Assembly: GCF_001029285.1 (NCBI RefSeq)
Contig: NZ_LDZY01000004.1
Coordinates: forward strand, 1-64,000
Length of the DNA stretch: 64,000 bases
Origin: Desulfosporosinus acididurans
GTDB taxonomy: Bacteria > Bacillota > Desulfitobacteriia > Desulfitobacteriales > Desulfitobacteriaceae
Direction: 5' to 3'
The notes below the pieces were generated by a model, which worked only from the letters and a program-made list of their open reading frames with translations, was not told where the DNA came from and made no database searches. How positions within the stretch are numbered: the stretch's first letter is position 1; every line of letters starts with the position of its first letter. A program made the translations under genes and the position numbers. This document shows positions 52,338-62,447 of this stretch, in pieces.

Positions 52338-52634
52338 ATGGAATATTTCGGAGAAGAAGCCTTGGGTCTTGTCGAAACAAGAGGGATGGTCCCAGCCATT
52401 CAAGCCGTAGATGTCATGTGTAAAACTGCCGATGTTGTTCTTGTTTCTTATGAAAATATGGGTTCAGGTCTTGTCACAGTCATGGTGAAAGGTGATGTTG
52501 CCGCAGTAAGGTCTGCAGTGGAACAAGGGGCAGCAGCGGCAGCTGCCATTGGTGAAATGGTTGCTGCACACGTTATCCCGCGCCCCATAAGCCGAGTAGG
52601 GAAAATTGTTTCCCGGCATGATATTGATAACTGA
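52338..52634 (+). CDS. BMC-H microcompartment shell protein
   Basis: A 98-residue single BMC domain (ALGLVETRGMVPAIQAVDVMCKTA; SGLVTVMVKGDVAAVRSAVEQGA), which forms the hexagonal tiles of the protein shell. The C-terminus extends slightly (RVGKIVSRHDIDN). ATG 52338 with GAGGAG is chosen over the upstream in-frame ATG 52323. First gene of the operon. Closest to the PduA/EutM-type hexamers. Confidence 0.93.
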   Translation: MEYFGEEALGLVETRGMVPAIQAVDVMCKTADVVLVSYENMGSGLVTVMVKGDVAAVRSAVEQGAAAAAAIGEMVAAHVIPRPISRVGKIVSRHDIDN

Positions 52635-52662
52635 CATGAATTACTTGAAAAAGGGGAATTGC

Positions 52663-52953
52663 ATGGAGAGAAATGATGCCTTGGGATTTATAGAGACCTA
52701 TGGACTTGTATCGATACTTGAGGCTGCAGATGCGATGTGCAAGGCAGCAGACGTAGAACTGGTTGGATATGAGAATGTAGCTTCCGGATTAATTTCTGTG
52801 GTAGTACGTGGTGATGTTGGGGCTGTGAGAACCGCGGTTGAGGCTGGCGTTAAAGCAGCCGAAAAAGTAGGTAAGATTTATAGTACTAATGTTATTGCCA
52901 ACCCTCATCCGGATGTTGAAAAAATTGTCGCTAAGCACGTTATAGATTGGTGA
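52663..52953 (+). CDS. BMC-H microcompartment shell protein
   Basis: A 96-residue BMC domain (ALGFIETYGLVSILEAADAMCKAADVELVG; GLISVVVRGDVGAVRTAVEAG), a paralogue of the preceding shell protein with the same C-terminal HPDVEKIVAKHVIDW type of tail. ATG 52663 with AAGGGGA. Having several non-identical hexamers is normal and tunes pore chemistry. Confidence 0.93.
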   Translation: MERNDALGFIETYGLVSILEAADAMCKAADVELVGYENVASGLISVVVRGDVGAVRTAVEAGVKAAEKVGKIYSTNVIANPHPDVEKIVAKHVIDW

Positions 52954-53000
52954 ACGGATGACCGTTGCTTTTTACTTGGATAGAGAAAGGAGGCGAGGAT

Positions 53001-54500
53001 ATGGAGCGGATCGACCAGGATTTACTTTCCATCCAGGAAGCCCGAATACTGGTGGAAAGTGCGCGAGAGGCACAGAAATCTTTGGCAGCATTCCCACAGG
53101 AAAAACTGGACAAAATTGTGGGAGCTATGGCTGCGGAAGTTTTAAACTGTGCCCGGGAACTTGCGGTGATGTCCTCCGAGGAAACGGGGTTTGGTAAATG
53201 GCAGGATAAGTATCTTAAAAATGTCTTCGCCAGCGACTATCTTTTTAAGAAAATCAGAGATATGAACGTCGTTGGTATCATTGCAGAAGACAAAGTCAAC
53301 AAGACCATGGATATTGGCGTTCCCATGGGTGTTATTGCTGCCTTGCCTCCTTCGACAAATCCGGTATCAACAACGGTCTATAAAGCCTTGATTGCCGTCA
53401 AATCGGGTAATTCGATTGTCTTTTCACCTCATCCCAGGGCCCAAAAGACCATTTCCAAAACTCTTGAAATACTGATACGGACGGCTGAAGCTAACGGTTT
53501 GCCCTCGGGAGCAATCGGATATTTAAGGACGGTTACTGTATCGGGCACAGTTGAAATGATGAATCATAAAGATACCGCTTTGATTCTGGTTACAGGTGTA
53601 CCTAAAATGGTTGCTGCTGCCTATTCTTCGGGAAAACCCGTTATTTACGGAGGACCGGGCAATGGGCCGGCATTTATTGAGCGTACTGCCGATATTAAGC
53701 AAGCGGTATCAGATATTATTGCCAGCAGAACCTTTGACAATGGCATCATCTCTGCCTCAGAACAATCAATTGTGGTCGAGGAATGTATCGCAGGGGAAGT
53801 TAGACAAGAGCTGAGAAATAATGGGGCTTGTTTTCTCTCCGAAGGAGAGTCAGAAGAGCTCAGCAAGCTTTTCCTGTGCCCGGATGGCAGTATTAATCCG
53901 GAAATTGTCGGTAAATCAGCTGTCGAGATAGCAGAGAAAATCGGAATGTGTGTTCCTGAAGAAACAAAAGTCTTAATTTCCGAACAGAAATATGTCTCGG
54001 ATTCCAATCCCTACTCGAAAGAAAAACTCTGCCCGGTGCTGGCTTTTTACGTTGAAAAGGATTGGCTTAATGCCTGTGAAAAATGTATTGAATTGTTGCT
54101 AAATGAAGGAAAGGGTCATACTCTTGTTATCCATTCTCGCAATGTGACTGTGATTCGAGAGTTTGCTCTGAAAAAACCGGTTTCCAGACTCTTGGTCAAT
54201 ACGCCTGCCACATTGGGGGGGATTGGAGCGACAACCAATCTTTTTCCGGCCATGACATTGGGCTGCGGTACAGCCGGCGGCGGTTTCACTTCTGATAATG
54301 TTTCGCCAATGAACTTGATTAATATCCGCAAGGTCGGTTACGGCGTTAGGGCTTTGGAAGATATCGCCAGGGGTGCAATAGAGAGGGAAAATTCAGAGAC
54401 GATCAGCGGACATTGTTTCCCTGTGAAGAGTTCTAGGGACCCTTCACAGGATTTGAAAGCTCTGCTGGAAAAATTGCTGGAGCAGCTTGCTGCCCGTTAA
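53001..54500 (+). CDS. CoA-acylating aldehyde dehydrogenase homologue (EutE/PduP-like), catalytic Cys replaced by Ser
   Basis: A 499-residue member of the microcompartment aldehyde dehydrogenase family that turns acetaldehyde, the product of choline cleavage, into acetyl-CoA with NAD. An N-terminal amphipathic helix (residues ~8-30) could target it to the shell interior. The nucleotide-binding region (GVIAALPPSTNPVSTTVYKAL) and C-terminal GGFTSDNVSPMNLINIRKV are normal. The active-site motif, usually FDNG-x-x-CASEQ, reads FDNGIISASEQ: Ser251 (TCT, 53751-53753) stands where the thiol nucleophile should be, so acylating activity is in doubt. ATG 53001 with AAAGGAGG. Confidence 0.9.
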   Translation: MERIDQDLLSIQEARILVESAREAQKSLAAFPQEKLDKIVGAMAAEVLNCARELAVMSSEETGFGKWQDKYLKNVFASDYLFKKIRDMNVVGIIAEDKVNKTMDIGVPMGVIAALPPSTNPVSTTVYKALIAVKSGNSIVFSPHPRAQKTISKTLEILIRTAEANGLPSGAIGYLRTVTVSGTVEMMNHKDTALILVTGVPKMVAAAYSSGKPVIYGGPGNGPAFIERTADIKQAVSDIIASRTFDNGIISASEQSIVVEECIAGEVRQELRNNGACFLSEGESEELSKLFLCPDGSINPEIVGKSAVEIAEKIGMCVPEETKVLISEQKYVSDSNPYSKEKLCPVLAFYVEKDWLNACEKCIELLLNEGKGHTLVIHSRNVTVIREFALKKPVSRLLVNTPATLGGIGATTNLFPAMTLGCGTAGGGFTSDNVSPMNLINIRKVGYGVRALEDIARGAIERENSETISGHCFPVKSSRDPSQDLKALLEKLLEQLAAR

Positions 54501-54532
54501 AGGTTTAAGTAAGTATAAGGGAGGACCATAGT

Positions 54533-57082
54533 TTGAATCCAAAAGACTTTTCAACCAAATTTGCCGATGCCACCAAAAACTTGTCTTCGGATGAAAAGGC
54601 GGCCATCATGAAACTGTTTGAGGGGATTTCCAAGGAATTAACTGTCAACAAACCTAAGCCTTTTTTGGCAAGTGAACCAAAATCGCCTGTATTTGCAGGA
54701 GAAATTACTAGCTTAACGCCGCGTTTGAAACGGTTGCGCGATGCTTATCTAAAAGCAAAACCCAGTGTCAGCATTTATCGTGCCAGAGCTTTTACGCAAG
54801 TAGCCAAAGAAAATCCGGGCATGCCTAAAATTTTGCTGAGGGCTAAATGCTTTCGAAGAGCTTGTGAGACAGCTCCTTTATTAATTCAAAAGGATGAGCT
54901 GATTGTTGGGCATCCTTGCGGAAAACCTCGCACAGGTGCCATTTCTCCGGATATTGCTTGGCGATGGGTTCGGGATGAGCTGGATACAATGGCGACGAGA
55001 CCGCAGGATCCTTTTCAAATCAGTGAAGAGGATAAGCGTGTTTTACGGGAGGAAATTTTTCCTTTCTGGGAAGGTAAAAGTGTTGATGAAATTTGCCAGA
55101 CGCAGTATGAAGAGGCCGGTGTCTGGTCGTTTTCCGGCGAAGCCTATGTTAGCGACCTTTCCTATCATCAACTTAACGGTGGGGGAGATACCTGTCCCGG
55201 TTACGATATTATCCTTATTAAAAAGGGAATTAATGGTGCAAGGCAAGAGGCCGTTGATCAATTAAATAAATTGTCCATGGAAAATCCTGATGACATTGAT
55301 AAAATTTATTTCTACAAAGCGGAAATTGAAACTTGTGACGGAATATTAGCCTACGCCAAACGTCTCTCAGACCATGCCCGGGAACTGGCTGACAGGGAAG
55401 AAGATTTAGAACGTAAAAAAGAACTTTATAAGATCTCTGAGGTTTTGACCTATGTGCCTGCTAATCCGCCGCGAACCTTCCAGGAAGCACTTCAGTCGGT
55501 CTGGACGCTGGAATCCCTCTTTATGGTGGAAGAAAACCAGACAGGAATTTCTCTTGGACGTTTGGATCAATATATTTACCCTATGTACAAAGCCGATATG
55601 GAAGAAGGACGCCTGAACAAATTACAAGCCTTTGAATTAGTAAGCTGTTTCATTATTAAGTGTGCTGAAGTTATGTGGCTGTCCAGTGAAATGGGTGCGA
55701 AATACTTCGCAGGCTATCAACCCTTTATTAACTGTACCGTGGGCGGTCAGAAAAGAACCGGCGGTGATGCGACGAATGATTTAACCTATCTGATCATGGA
55801 TGCTGTTCGGATTACCAGGATGTATCAACCGGCTCTTGCCTGTCGGATTCACAATAAATCACCCCATGAGTATTTAAAGAAAATTGTGGACGTTGTTAAA
55901 GCAGGCCTTGGCTTTCCTGCCTGTCACTTTGATGATACCCATATCAAGATGATGCTTGCTAAGGGTTTCAATATTGAAGATGCTCGTGACTACTGTTTGA
56001 TGGGGTGTGTTGAACCACAAAAGTCGGGCCGAATCTATCAATGGACGTCTACCGGGTATACTCAATGGCCGATCGCGATCGAATTTGTCTTGAACCGCGG
56101 CATGATGAAATGGCATGGAACAATGGAAGGGCTTGACACAGGAGACCTCGATAGTTTTAGCACCTACGAAGAATTTGATGCTGCCTGTAAAAAGCAAATT
56201 GAGCATATTATCCGCTTATCAGCTATCGGTACAGTTATCAGTCAACGTGTTCATAGAGAACTTGTTCCTAAACCGTTGATGTCCCTGCTTGTAGAAGGCT
56301 GCATGGAAAAAGGCACCGATGTGACCAATGGTGGAGCGTTGGTTAACTATGGACCTGGTTTGATTTTCTCTGGGTTAGGAACCTACGCAGATTCAATGGC
56401 AGCCATTAAAAAACTCGTCTATGACGAGAAGAAATATACCCTAAAACAGATTCGTGATGCCCTAAATTCCAATTTTAATGGGTATGAAGCCTTGCGTACG
56501 GATTGCCTGAATGCGCCGAAATACGGGAATGACGACGACTACGCAGACAATATTGCCTCGGATATTATCTCTTGGACAGAACGGGTTCACAATTCCTTTA
56601 AAATGTTATATTCCTTCTTAAGTCATGGTACTCTTTCAATTTCTAACAATACTCCCATCGGAGAAATTACAGGCGCAACTCCTAACGGCCGATTAGCTTG
56701 GACCCCATTGTCTGATGGAATCAGCCCGACCCAAGGAGCGGATAAATTAGGTCCCACAGCCATTATTAAATCCGTTAGCAAGCTGAATAATGATGCTATG
56801 AACATTGGCATGGTCCATAACTTTAAACTTTTACGCGGCATTCTGGAAACCCCGGAAGGAGAAAACGGCCTGATTACGCTGCTCAGGACAGCCTCGATTC
56901 TCGGCAACGGAGAGATGCAATTCAGCTATGTCGACAATGAAGTGTTGAAGAAAGCTCAATTGGAACCTGAGAAATACAGAGACTTAATCATTCGTGTTGC
57001 CGGGTACAGCGCCTACTTTGTCGAACTGTGCAAAGAAGTACAGGATGAGATTATCAGCAGGACCGTTTTGGATCATTTTTAA
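54533..57082 (+). CDS. cutC: Choline trimethylamine-lyase (glycyl radical enzyme)
   Basis: An 849-residue glycyl radical enzyme that cleaves choline to trimethylamine and acetaldehyde inside the microcompartment. The thiyl-radical motif GCVEP has Cys492 and Glu494, and the radical glycine is Gly824 in RVAGYSAYF. Tyr211, Asp219 ([10 protein letters not shown]), Phe398, Thr505 and Tyr509 line up, with a constant offset of three, with the choline-binding residues described for Desulfovibrio alaskensis CutC. A ~40-residue N-terminal helical extension may be an encapsulation signal. TTG start with GGGAGG. The activase gene follows after 26 bases. Confidence 0.96.
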   Translation: MNPKDFSTKFADATKNLSSDEKAAIMKLFEGISKELTVNKPKPFLASEPKSPVFAGEITSLTPRLKRLRDAYLKAKPSVSIYRARAFTQVAKENPGMPKILLRAKCFRRACETAPLLIQKDELIVGHPCGKPRTGAISPDIAWRWVRDELDTMATRPQDPFQISEEDKRVLREEIFPFWEGKSVDEICQTQYEEAGVWSFSGEAYVSDLSYHQLNGGGDTCPGYDIILIKKGINGARQEAVDQLNKLSMENPDDIDKIYFYKAEIETCDGILAYAKRLSDHARELADREEDLERKKELYKISEVLTYVPANPPRTFQEALQSVWTLESLFMVEENQTGISLGRLDQYIYPMYKADMEEGRLNKLQAFELVSCFIIKCAEVMWLSSEMGAKYFAGYQPFINCTVGGQKRTGGDATNDLTYLIMDAVRITRMYQPALACRIHNKSPHEYLKKIVDVVKAGLGFPACHFDDTHIKMMLAKGFNIEDARDYCLMGCVEPQKSGRIYQWTSTGYTQWPIAIEFVLNRGMMKWHGTMEGLDTGDLDSFSTYEEFDAACKKQIEHIIRLSAIGTVISQRVHRELVPKPLMSLLVEGCMEKGTDVTNGGALVNYGPGLIFSGLGTYADSMAAIKKLVYDEKKYTLKQIRDALNSNFNGYEALRTDCLNAPKYGNDDDYADNIASDIISWTERVHNSFKMLYSFLSHGTLSISNNTPIGEITGATPNGRLAWTPLSDGISPTQGADKLGPTAIIKSVSKLNNDAMNIGMVHNFKLLRGILETPEGENGLITLLRTASILGNGEMQFSYVDNEVLKKAQLEPEKYRDLIIRVAGYSAYFVELCKEVQDEIISRTVLDHF

Positions 57083-57108
57083 GAACAGTTTAAAGGAACT
57101 ATAAAATT

Positions 57109-58089
57109 ATGAGTACAGAATCAACCGGCATCTTAGAGCGCAAAGCGAGGATCTTCAATGTTCAGAAGTATTCCATCTATGACGGGCCAGGCATTCGAAC
57201 CTTAATCTTTTTCCAAGGCTGTCCCCTAAGATGCCAATGGTGTTCAAATCCGGAGGGACTCGAACGAAAATTTCAGGTCATGTACATGGAAGATTTGTGC
57301 GTGCATTGCGGAAGTTGTGTCTCAGTTTGTCCGGAGAATATCCATTATTTCATTAAGGCAGAGGATGAGCCGCAATTCCACAACGAGAGGCCGAGGCATG
57401 ACGTCAACAGAAGCCTTACTTGCAGAGGCTGCCGCAAGTGTGAGACCATATGTCCGCAAAAAGCGTTGTCAATCGCCGGCGCGGATAAATCAATCTCCGA
57501 AATTTTAGAAGTTATTCAGCAAGATTCTCTCTTTTACCTAAGTTCTGGGGGAGGCGTCACTCTTGGGGGCGGCGAGGTTACAATGCAGCCTGAATTTGCC
57601 GCCAATCTCCTCATGGAATGTAAGAATATGGGAATTGATACGGCGATTGAAACCTGCGGTTATGCCAAACTGGATTCGCTGCTCAAAGTGGCCCAATTTA
57701 CAGATTTGATTCTCTTTGATATTAAGCATATTGACTCTGAAAAACATTATGAGCTGACAGGAGTACGCAATGAACGCATTCTAGAAAACTTAGGTGAGCT
57801 CCTGCGCCGCGGCTTTAATGTAAAAATCAGAATGCCGCTGATTCGCGGAATGAACGATAGTCTAGATACAATTCAGCGAACTATGAAATTCTTACAGCCC
57901 TTTAATAAACGTAAAAATTTTCGAGGTATTGATTTGCTGCCCTATCATAAATTGGGCATTAACAAATACAAGCAATTGGCGATGAATTACCCTATTACTG
58001 AAGACTTGAGTTTTAAAGAAGAAGAATTAGAGTCAATAGCTGCTGTGATAAAAGATTACGACCTAGAGGCTAAAATAGTGAAGCATTAA
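57109..58089 (+). CDS. cutD: Glycyl-radical enzyme activase (radical SAM)
   Basis: A 326-residue radical SAM protein that abstracts hydrogen from the CutC glycine. The radical SAM cluster motif is CPLRCQWC (C-X3-C-X2-C) after [14 protein letters not shown]. Two additional 4Fe-4S ferredoxin motifs follow at [12 protein letters not shown] and [12 protein letters not shown], as in CutD-type activases. It lies directly downstream of cutC. Confidence 0.95.
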   Translation: MSTESTGILERKARIFNVQKYSIYDGPGIRTLIFFQGCPLRCQWCSNPEGLERKFQVMYMEDLCVHCGSCVSVCPENIHYFIKAEDEPQFHNERPRHDVNRSLTCRGCRKCETICPQKALSIAGADKSISEILEVIQQDSLFYLSSGGGVTLGGGEVTMQPEFAANLLMECKNMGIDTAIETCGYAKLDSLLKVAQFTDLILFDIKHIDSEKHYELTGVRNERILENLGELLRRGFNVKIRMPLIRGMNDSLDTIQRTMKFLQPFNKRKNFRGIDLLPYHKLGINKYKQLAMNYPITEDLSFKEEELESIAAVIKDYDLEAKIVKH

Positions 58090-58130
58090 AAGGGCTTAGA
58101 GTGTTTAGGCCGTCAGGACAGAGGGATGTT

Positions 58131-58481
58131 ATGAGTGCAGACGAGTTTGAGCGAAAACGTATAATTCAGGAATATGTGCCTGGCAAGCAAGTTACGCTGG
58201 CTCATATTATAGCTTCTCCCGTTCAGGAATTATACGAACGTCTGGGAATTGAAGAGCGGGGAGCCATCGGAATTGCGACTCTTACTCCTAGTGAGACAGC
58301 AATTATTGCCGGAGATATTGCGACCAAGACGTCTGACGTAGAGATCGGTTTTTTGGATCGTTTCACCGGCTCCTTGGTTATATCCGGCGATGTGGCTAGT
58401 GTTGAAGCAGCTATGACTGCCATTAATGAGACGCTGGAAAAGTTGTTGGGCTTTACTCCTGCGAGGATTACACGTACATGA
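58131..58481 (+). CDS. eutS: EutS/PduU-type BMC shell protein (circularly permuted hexamer)
   Basis: A 116-residue shell protein. It starts [20 protein letters not shown] and continues with [20 protein letters not shown] and [19 protein letters not shown], the permuted BMC domain of EutS/PduU, whose N-terminus forms a small beta-barrel cap over the pore. ATG 58131 (GAGGGA before it) is preferred to GTG 58101. It overlaps the GTPase gene by four bases. Confidence 0.9.
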   Translation: MSADEFERKRIIQEYVPGKQVTLAHIIASPVQELYERLGIEERGAIGIATLTPSETAIIAGDIATKTSDVEIGFLDRFTGSLVISGDVASVEAAMTAINETLEKLLGFTPARITRT

Positions 58482-58924
58482 AGAAACGCATTATGGTCGT
58501 TGGACCGACTCAAGCAGGCAAATCTACTCTGGCTAATCTCTTGAATGACACTGATAGACCCTTAAGAAAAACCCAGGATGTTATTTATGGAAAAAACACC
58601 ATCGATACACCTGGTTCCTATATTGAAAACGCTTCTATGTATAAATATTTGATTGCCACTGCTCAAACGGCATCCCATGTGCTTATTCTGCTTGATTCAT
58701 CAAGACCTGTTGATGTTTATCCGCCTGGATTCGCCAAGACCTTTACTTGTCCTGTTGTTGGCGTGATTACCAAGAAAGACTTGGGCCTGGAAAATGTTAA
58801 TTTGTGCACACAGAAGCTATCAGGTATTGGAGTTTCCGAACCGTATTTCTTGGTTTCGCTGAATGATAATACGGGGGCAGCGGCCTTAAAAACACATTTG
58901 CGGCTTGTTGATCAGAAGAAATAA
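58478..58924 (+). CDS. eutP: EutP/PduV-like small GTPase
   Basis: A 148-residue P-loop protein. It has the Walker A motif GPTQAGKST at residue 9, a DTPGSY G3 motif and TKKD for guanine specificity. EutP/PduV proteins accompany microcompartments and have been linked to compartment positioning or acetate-kinase-type activity; the exact role is unsettled. ATGA overlap with the EutS-like gene. Confidence 0.92.
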   Translation: MKKRIMVVGPTQAGKSTLANLLNDTDRPLRKTQDVIYGKNTIDTPGSYIENASMYKYLIATAQTASHVLILLDSSRPVDVYPPGFAKTFTCPVVGVITKKDLGLENVNLCTQKLSGIGVSEPYFLVSLNDNTGAAALKTHLRLVDQKK

Positions 58925-59005
58925 ATTTTAGGTGATAATGAGCAGTGTCTGTAGTGCAACAATGGATCGGGTGCCGAATTGAGATTTCTGAAAGTGGGTG
59001 AGGCC

Positions 59006-59683
59006 ATGAAATTTATAACTGAGATGGAATTACGCGATTTATATCAAAAAGAGCCTTTTACCACCTACTCTTTGGAATCGTCTATAAAGATCACTCCAGG
59101 TGCTCGTCAGTTTTTGGTGGACAGAGGTATCAAGTTGGTACAGCATCAAGAGGCTCAAAGTAATGATGGGATAAGTGTGAGACGTAACAAAGGGATGGGA
59201 GATCAAGGACTGAAAAGCTGCTGTATACAGAGATTACGGAGTACGATGGACACCCTCGAATCTCTTTTCCTACTGGTTGCAGCCGAGCTAATGTCCGGCG
59301 ACGCCATGTTGGCCGAGGAAGTTATAGAACTGGAAAAGTGTTTCCGCAATGTAAAAAATGCTGAACTTCAAGGCTTTCCCCCAGATCCGATAAAATTCTG
59401 GGACTGGTCGGAAGAGGAAATTAAAAATTGCGCCGACAATTTAGTGAAATTATTGGAGATTAATGAATTTCACTCTCGGTTGGCCAATGGCAAAACGGTT
59501 ACTTTGTTAAATTATTTACGCGCTTCACTCAGTGAGCTTGAACCAGCCATTTTAGAAGCATATTGGCTTGAAGAGCAAGAAGTTTGTTCGCGTCAAGATC
59601 TGATTGAAACTGTCAGTGTGATCATTAACATACTCTGCATAATGATGTGGAAATGTCTGGGAGGACAGAAATGCAAACCGTAA
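59006..59683 (+). CDS. EutT-like protein (cobalamin adenosyltransferase family)
   Basis: A 225-residue protein. Its N-terminus (MKFITEMELRDLYQKEPFTT ... LTPG-type ITPGARQFLVDRGI) matches the EutT/EutQ opening module, and the helical C-terminal part resembles adenosyltransferases. CutC needs no B12, so the protein may serve another role or be inherited from a B12-type compartment. ATG 59006, with GGGTGAGG just before it, is preferred to TTG 58979. Overlaps the next frame slightly. Confidence 0.7.
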   Translation: MKFITEMELRDLYQKEPFTTYSLESSIKITPGARQFLVDRGIKLVQHQEAQSNDGISVRRNKGMGDQGLKSCCIQRLRSTMDTLESLFLLVAAELMSGDAMLAEEVIELEKCFRNVKNAELQGFPPDPIKFWDWSEEEIKNCADNLVKLLEINEFHSRLANGKTVTLLNYLRASLSELEPAILEAYWLEEQEVCSRQDLIETVSVIINILCIMMWKCLGGQKCKP

Positions 59684-60513
59684 ATTCTGCGTTTCAAGAA
59701 TGCGATCAACTTGTTCGTGATTTTGAGAAAGTCATTGCCAAGCCTTTGATTAAGAAATCTAACGTCTATTATACAGGGATTGATTTGGGAACTGCCTATA
59801 TCGTCTTAGCAGTTTTGAATGAGAATTATCAGCCTGTTGCCGGGGCGTACCGCTTTGCCAATGTGGTTAAAGACGGGATGATTGTTGATTATATTGGTGC
59901 GATTCGTATCGTTAAAGAATTAAAGCAAGAACTCGAAGAAAAGCTGGGAACTGAACTGATTTTTGCTTCGGCGGCCCTGCCACCGGGAACCTTTACTTTA
60001 GATTCAGGGGCCATTAAGCATGTTGTCCAAGGTGCCGGTTTTGAGATCACCAAATTATTAGATGAACCGACTGCGGCCAATGCAGTACTAAAGATTAAAA
60101 ATGGGGCAATTGTTGATATTGGCGGTGGAACGACAGGGATTGCTATTTTAAAAGACGGTGAAGTGATCTATGTAGCCGATGAACCTACGGGCGGCACCCA
60201 TTTTTCCTTGGTTATTGCCGGGGCTTATAAACTAAGCTTTGACGAGGCGGAACAGTATAAACGGAATCCGCAAAATCACCGGGAATTGATTCCGGTCTTA
60301 AGGCCGGTTATTGAAAAAGTCTCTTCCATTATTAATCGTCATGTCCAGGAATATTCGGTCAAAGAAATCTATCTGGTTGGCGGAACCTGCTGTTTGGCAG
60401 GAATCGAAACGATTATTGCCAAACAAACAAAGCTTCCAACCTACAAACCGCAAAATCCTATGTTTGTCACCCCCTTGGGAATTGCTCTGAACTGCACACA
60501 GGAAATTCAATAG
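59671..60513 (+). CDS. eutJ: EutJ-like Hsp70-fold chaperone
   Basis: A 280-residue ASKHA-fold (actin/Hsp70 ATPase) protein with GIDLGTAYIVLAVL (phosphate 1), IVDIGGGTTGIAIL (phosphate 2) and YLVGGTCCLAG (adenosine region). EutJ is thought to help the assembly or reactivation of compartment enzymes. ATG 59671 with GGGAGG is chosen over ATG 59647. Confidence 0.9.
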   Translation: MQTVNSAFQECDQLVRDFEKVIAKPLIKKSNVYYTGIDLGTAYIVLAVLNENYQPVAGAYRFANVVKDGMIVDYIGAIRIVKELKQELEEKLGTELIFASAALPPGTFTLDSGAIKHVVQGAGFEITKLLDEPTAANAVLKIKNGAIVDIGGGTTGIAILKDGEVIYVADEPTGGTHFSLVIAGAYKLSFDEAEQYKRNPQNHRELIPVLRPVIEKVSSIINRHVQEYSVKEIYLVGGTCCLAGIETIIAKQTKLPTYKPQNPMFVTPLGIALNCTQEIQ

Positions 60514-60530
60514 ACAGGAGCGGTTTCTCT

Positions 60531-60836
60531 ATGGACTATCGGATTATTAAATCTCCTTCTCAAGGAACTCTGGAGATGCTTTTTCGACGCAAAGGCTCTG
60601 CCTCATCTGTCACGATTGAGAATTACGATGCTGTAGGCTTAGTTCAGGGACGACTCATTGATATGGTGTATGCTGCCGATATCGCAGAAAAAGCTGCAGG
60701 AGTTGTCGTGGAAGATATCAAGGGGCATTGTCCGCAGCATCTGATCATGATTGCCCTTTTCGGGGATACGGCATCAGTGGAAGCAGCCATTCAAGAAATA
60801 CGAGACAAACTAAATAAAACAGGTGAAATGCAGTGA
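60531..60836 (+). CDS. BMC-domain shell protein with N-terminal extension
   Basis: A 101-residue protein. A ~30-residue leader (DYRIIKSPSQGTLEMLFRRK) precedes a compact BMC-like domain (YDAVGLVQGRLIDMVYAADI; LIMIALFGDTASVEAAIQEI). The leader is unlike that of the other hexamers in this operon. GAGCGG lies before ATG 60531. The stop overlaps the next gene's GTG start. Confidence 0.82.
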   Translation: MDYRIIKSPSQGTLEMLFRRKGSASSVTIENYDAVGLVQGRLIDMVYAADIAEKAAGVVVEDIKGHCPQHLIMIALFGDTASVEAAIQEIRDKLNKTGEMQ

Positions 60837-61093
60837 TAGCAGCAAAAGTAATTGATAACATATGGGCGACTCGAAAAGCCGATTCGCTCCGTGGATTGAA
60901 ATTTATGCTGGTTGAAGTTCTGGGAGGAATTGATGCCGGTCGACTCCTGATCGCCGCCGATACTATCGGTGCCGGAATTGGTGAACGTGTACTGGTTTGT
61001 ACAGGCAGTTCTGCGCGTAAAATGCTGGACCGTGACGATACGCCTATTGACGCCGTTATTACAGGAATTATAGATGAAGATTGTACATTTTAA
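60833..61093 (+). CDS. eutN: EutN/CcmL-type vertex protein
   Basis: An 86-residue pentamer-forming protein that caps the vertices of the microcompartment. It has the typical MIAAKVIDNIWATRKADSLRG opening and GAGIGERVLVCTGSSAR. GTG start overlapping the previous stop. Confidence 0.94.
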   Translation: MIAAKVIDNIWATRKADSLRGLKFMLVEVLGGIDAGRLLIAADTIGAGIGERVLVCTGSSARKMLDRDDTPIDAVITGIIDEDCTF

Positions 61094-61117
61094 CAAATAA
61101 TTCGGAGGTGGAGAACG

Positions 61118-62446
61118 TTGGATCTTCTGGACATGATTAGGGATGCAGGAGTTATAGGGGCAGGAGGAGCTGGATTTCCAACTCATGCCAAGCTAACTTC
61201 GAAAGCAGAGTATATCTTGCTCAATGGTGCTGAATGTGAACCTCTTTTGCGGGTGGATCAACAACTGATGGTTCAGTGCGCCGATGAAATCATCATGGGA
61301 TTAGCTGCAGCAGGAAGATATATTGAGGCCAGAAAGGCTATTATCGGGATTAAAGGCAAACATAAAGAAGTTATCGCCCACATGCGTGCAAGAATCGCTG
61401 CTCAGGGCCTTGAAAGTTACCTGGAAGTTATGGAACTTCGGGATATTTATCCCGCCGGAGATGAACAGGTTTTGGTTCATGAGTTAACCCGGCGAATTGT
61501 TCCGGAAACGTCTATCCCTTTGAAAGTTGGGTGTGTTGTAATCAATGCTGAAACCGCACTCAACGTATTTAATGCCATGTCCGGAAAACCTGTGACGGAA
61601 ACCTATATCACAGTCGCAGGGGATATACCTCAGCGTCTGACTGTCAAAGTACCCGTCGGTTTGCCAATCCGTGAGCTCTTCAATCAATGCGGCATAGACA
61701 ATTTAGAAGACTATGCTGTTATTGATGGAGGCCCCATGATGGGGTCTATTCTTAAGACCTTGGATGGTCATGTCACCAAGAAAAGTAAAGGCTATGTTTT
61801 GCTGAAAAAAGATCATTTTCTCATGCGCAAGAAGTCAGTCAATCTCGATCAAGCACGGGTTATCAGCAAAACGGCTTGTGAGCAATGTAGAATGTGTACC
61901 GACTTGTGCCCGCGTTATCTCTTAGGTCATAATCTTCAGCCTCATAAAGTTATGCGGGCTTTGAACTACAATCTCGAAGATGTTAAAGAACAACAAATTG
62001 CTTTATTGTGTTGTGAATGCAATGCCTGCGAATTATTCTCCTGTCCGGCAAATCTCCACCCCAGGTCTATTAATCGTTATTTCAAAGGCAAGCTGGCAGA
62101 ACAGGGGATTAAATATCAACCGACAACCATGGAATTTCAGCCGAGAGAGGCTAGAGACTATCGCCTAATTCCAACCAAACGACTCATTGCCAGAATTGGC
62201 TTAACAGAGTTTGACAAACCGGCTCCGCTGACTAACGTCAATTTTCAGCCCCATTATCTGACGATTGCTTTGCGTCAGCACATTGGAGCCCCGGCAATCC
62301 CAGTAGTTGCTGCAGGTGAACAAGTTCAAGCCGGTCAGATGATCGGGAAAATCCCCGACAACAGTCTTGGGGCTTCAGTTCATGCCAGCCTGGCAGGTAC
62401 TGTTAGGGAAATTACCGATAACGCTATTGTAATAAAGGTGGGTTAG
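61118..62446 (+). CDS. PduS/RnfC-like flavin and iron-sulfur electron-transfer protein
   Basis: A 442-residue protein of the RnfC/PduS family. It has an N-terminal nucleotide/FMN-binding region (GVIGAGGAGFPTHAKL), an SLBB-like domain, and two 4Fe-4S clusters at CEQCRMCTDLCP and CCECNACELFSCP, followed by a RnfC-type C-terminal barrel. In Pdu systems PduS reduces cobalamin; in a glycyl radical compartment it may pass electrons through the PduT-like shell protein, recycling NADH or feeding the activase. TTG start with CGGAGGTGG. Confidence 0.9.
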   Translation: MDLLDMIRDAGVIGAGGAGFPTHAKLTSKAEYILLNGAECEPLLRVDQQLMVQCADEIIMGLAAAGRYIEARKAIIGIKGKHKEVIAHMRARIAAQGLESYLEVMELRDIYPAGDEQVLVHELTRRIVPETSIPLKVGCVVINAETALNVFNAMSGKPVTETYITVAGDIPQRLTVKVPVGLPIRELFNQCGIDNLEDYAVIDGGPMMGSILKTLDGHVTKKSKGYVLLKKDHFLMRKKSVNLDQARVISKTACEQCRMCTDLCPRYLLGHNLQPHKVMRALNYNLEDVKEQQIALLCCECNACELFSCPANLHPRSINRYFKGKLAEQGIKYQPTTMEFQPREARDYRLIPTKRLIARIGLTEFDKPAPLTNVNFQPHYLTIALRQHIGAPAIPVVAAGEQVQAGQMIGKIPDNSLGASVHASLAGTVREITDNAIVIKVG

Positions 62447-62447
62447 T

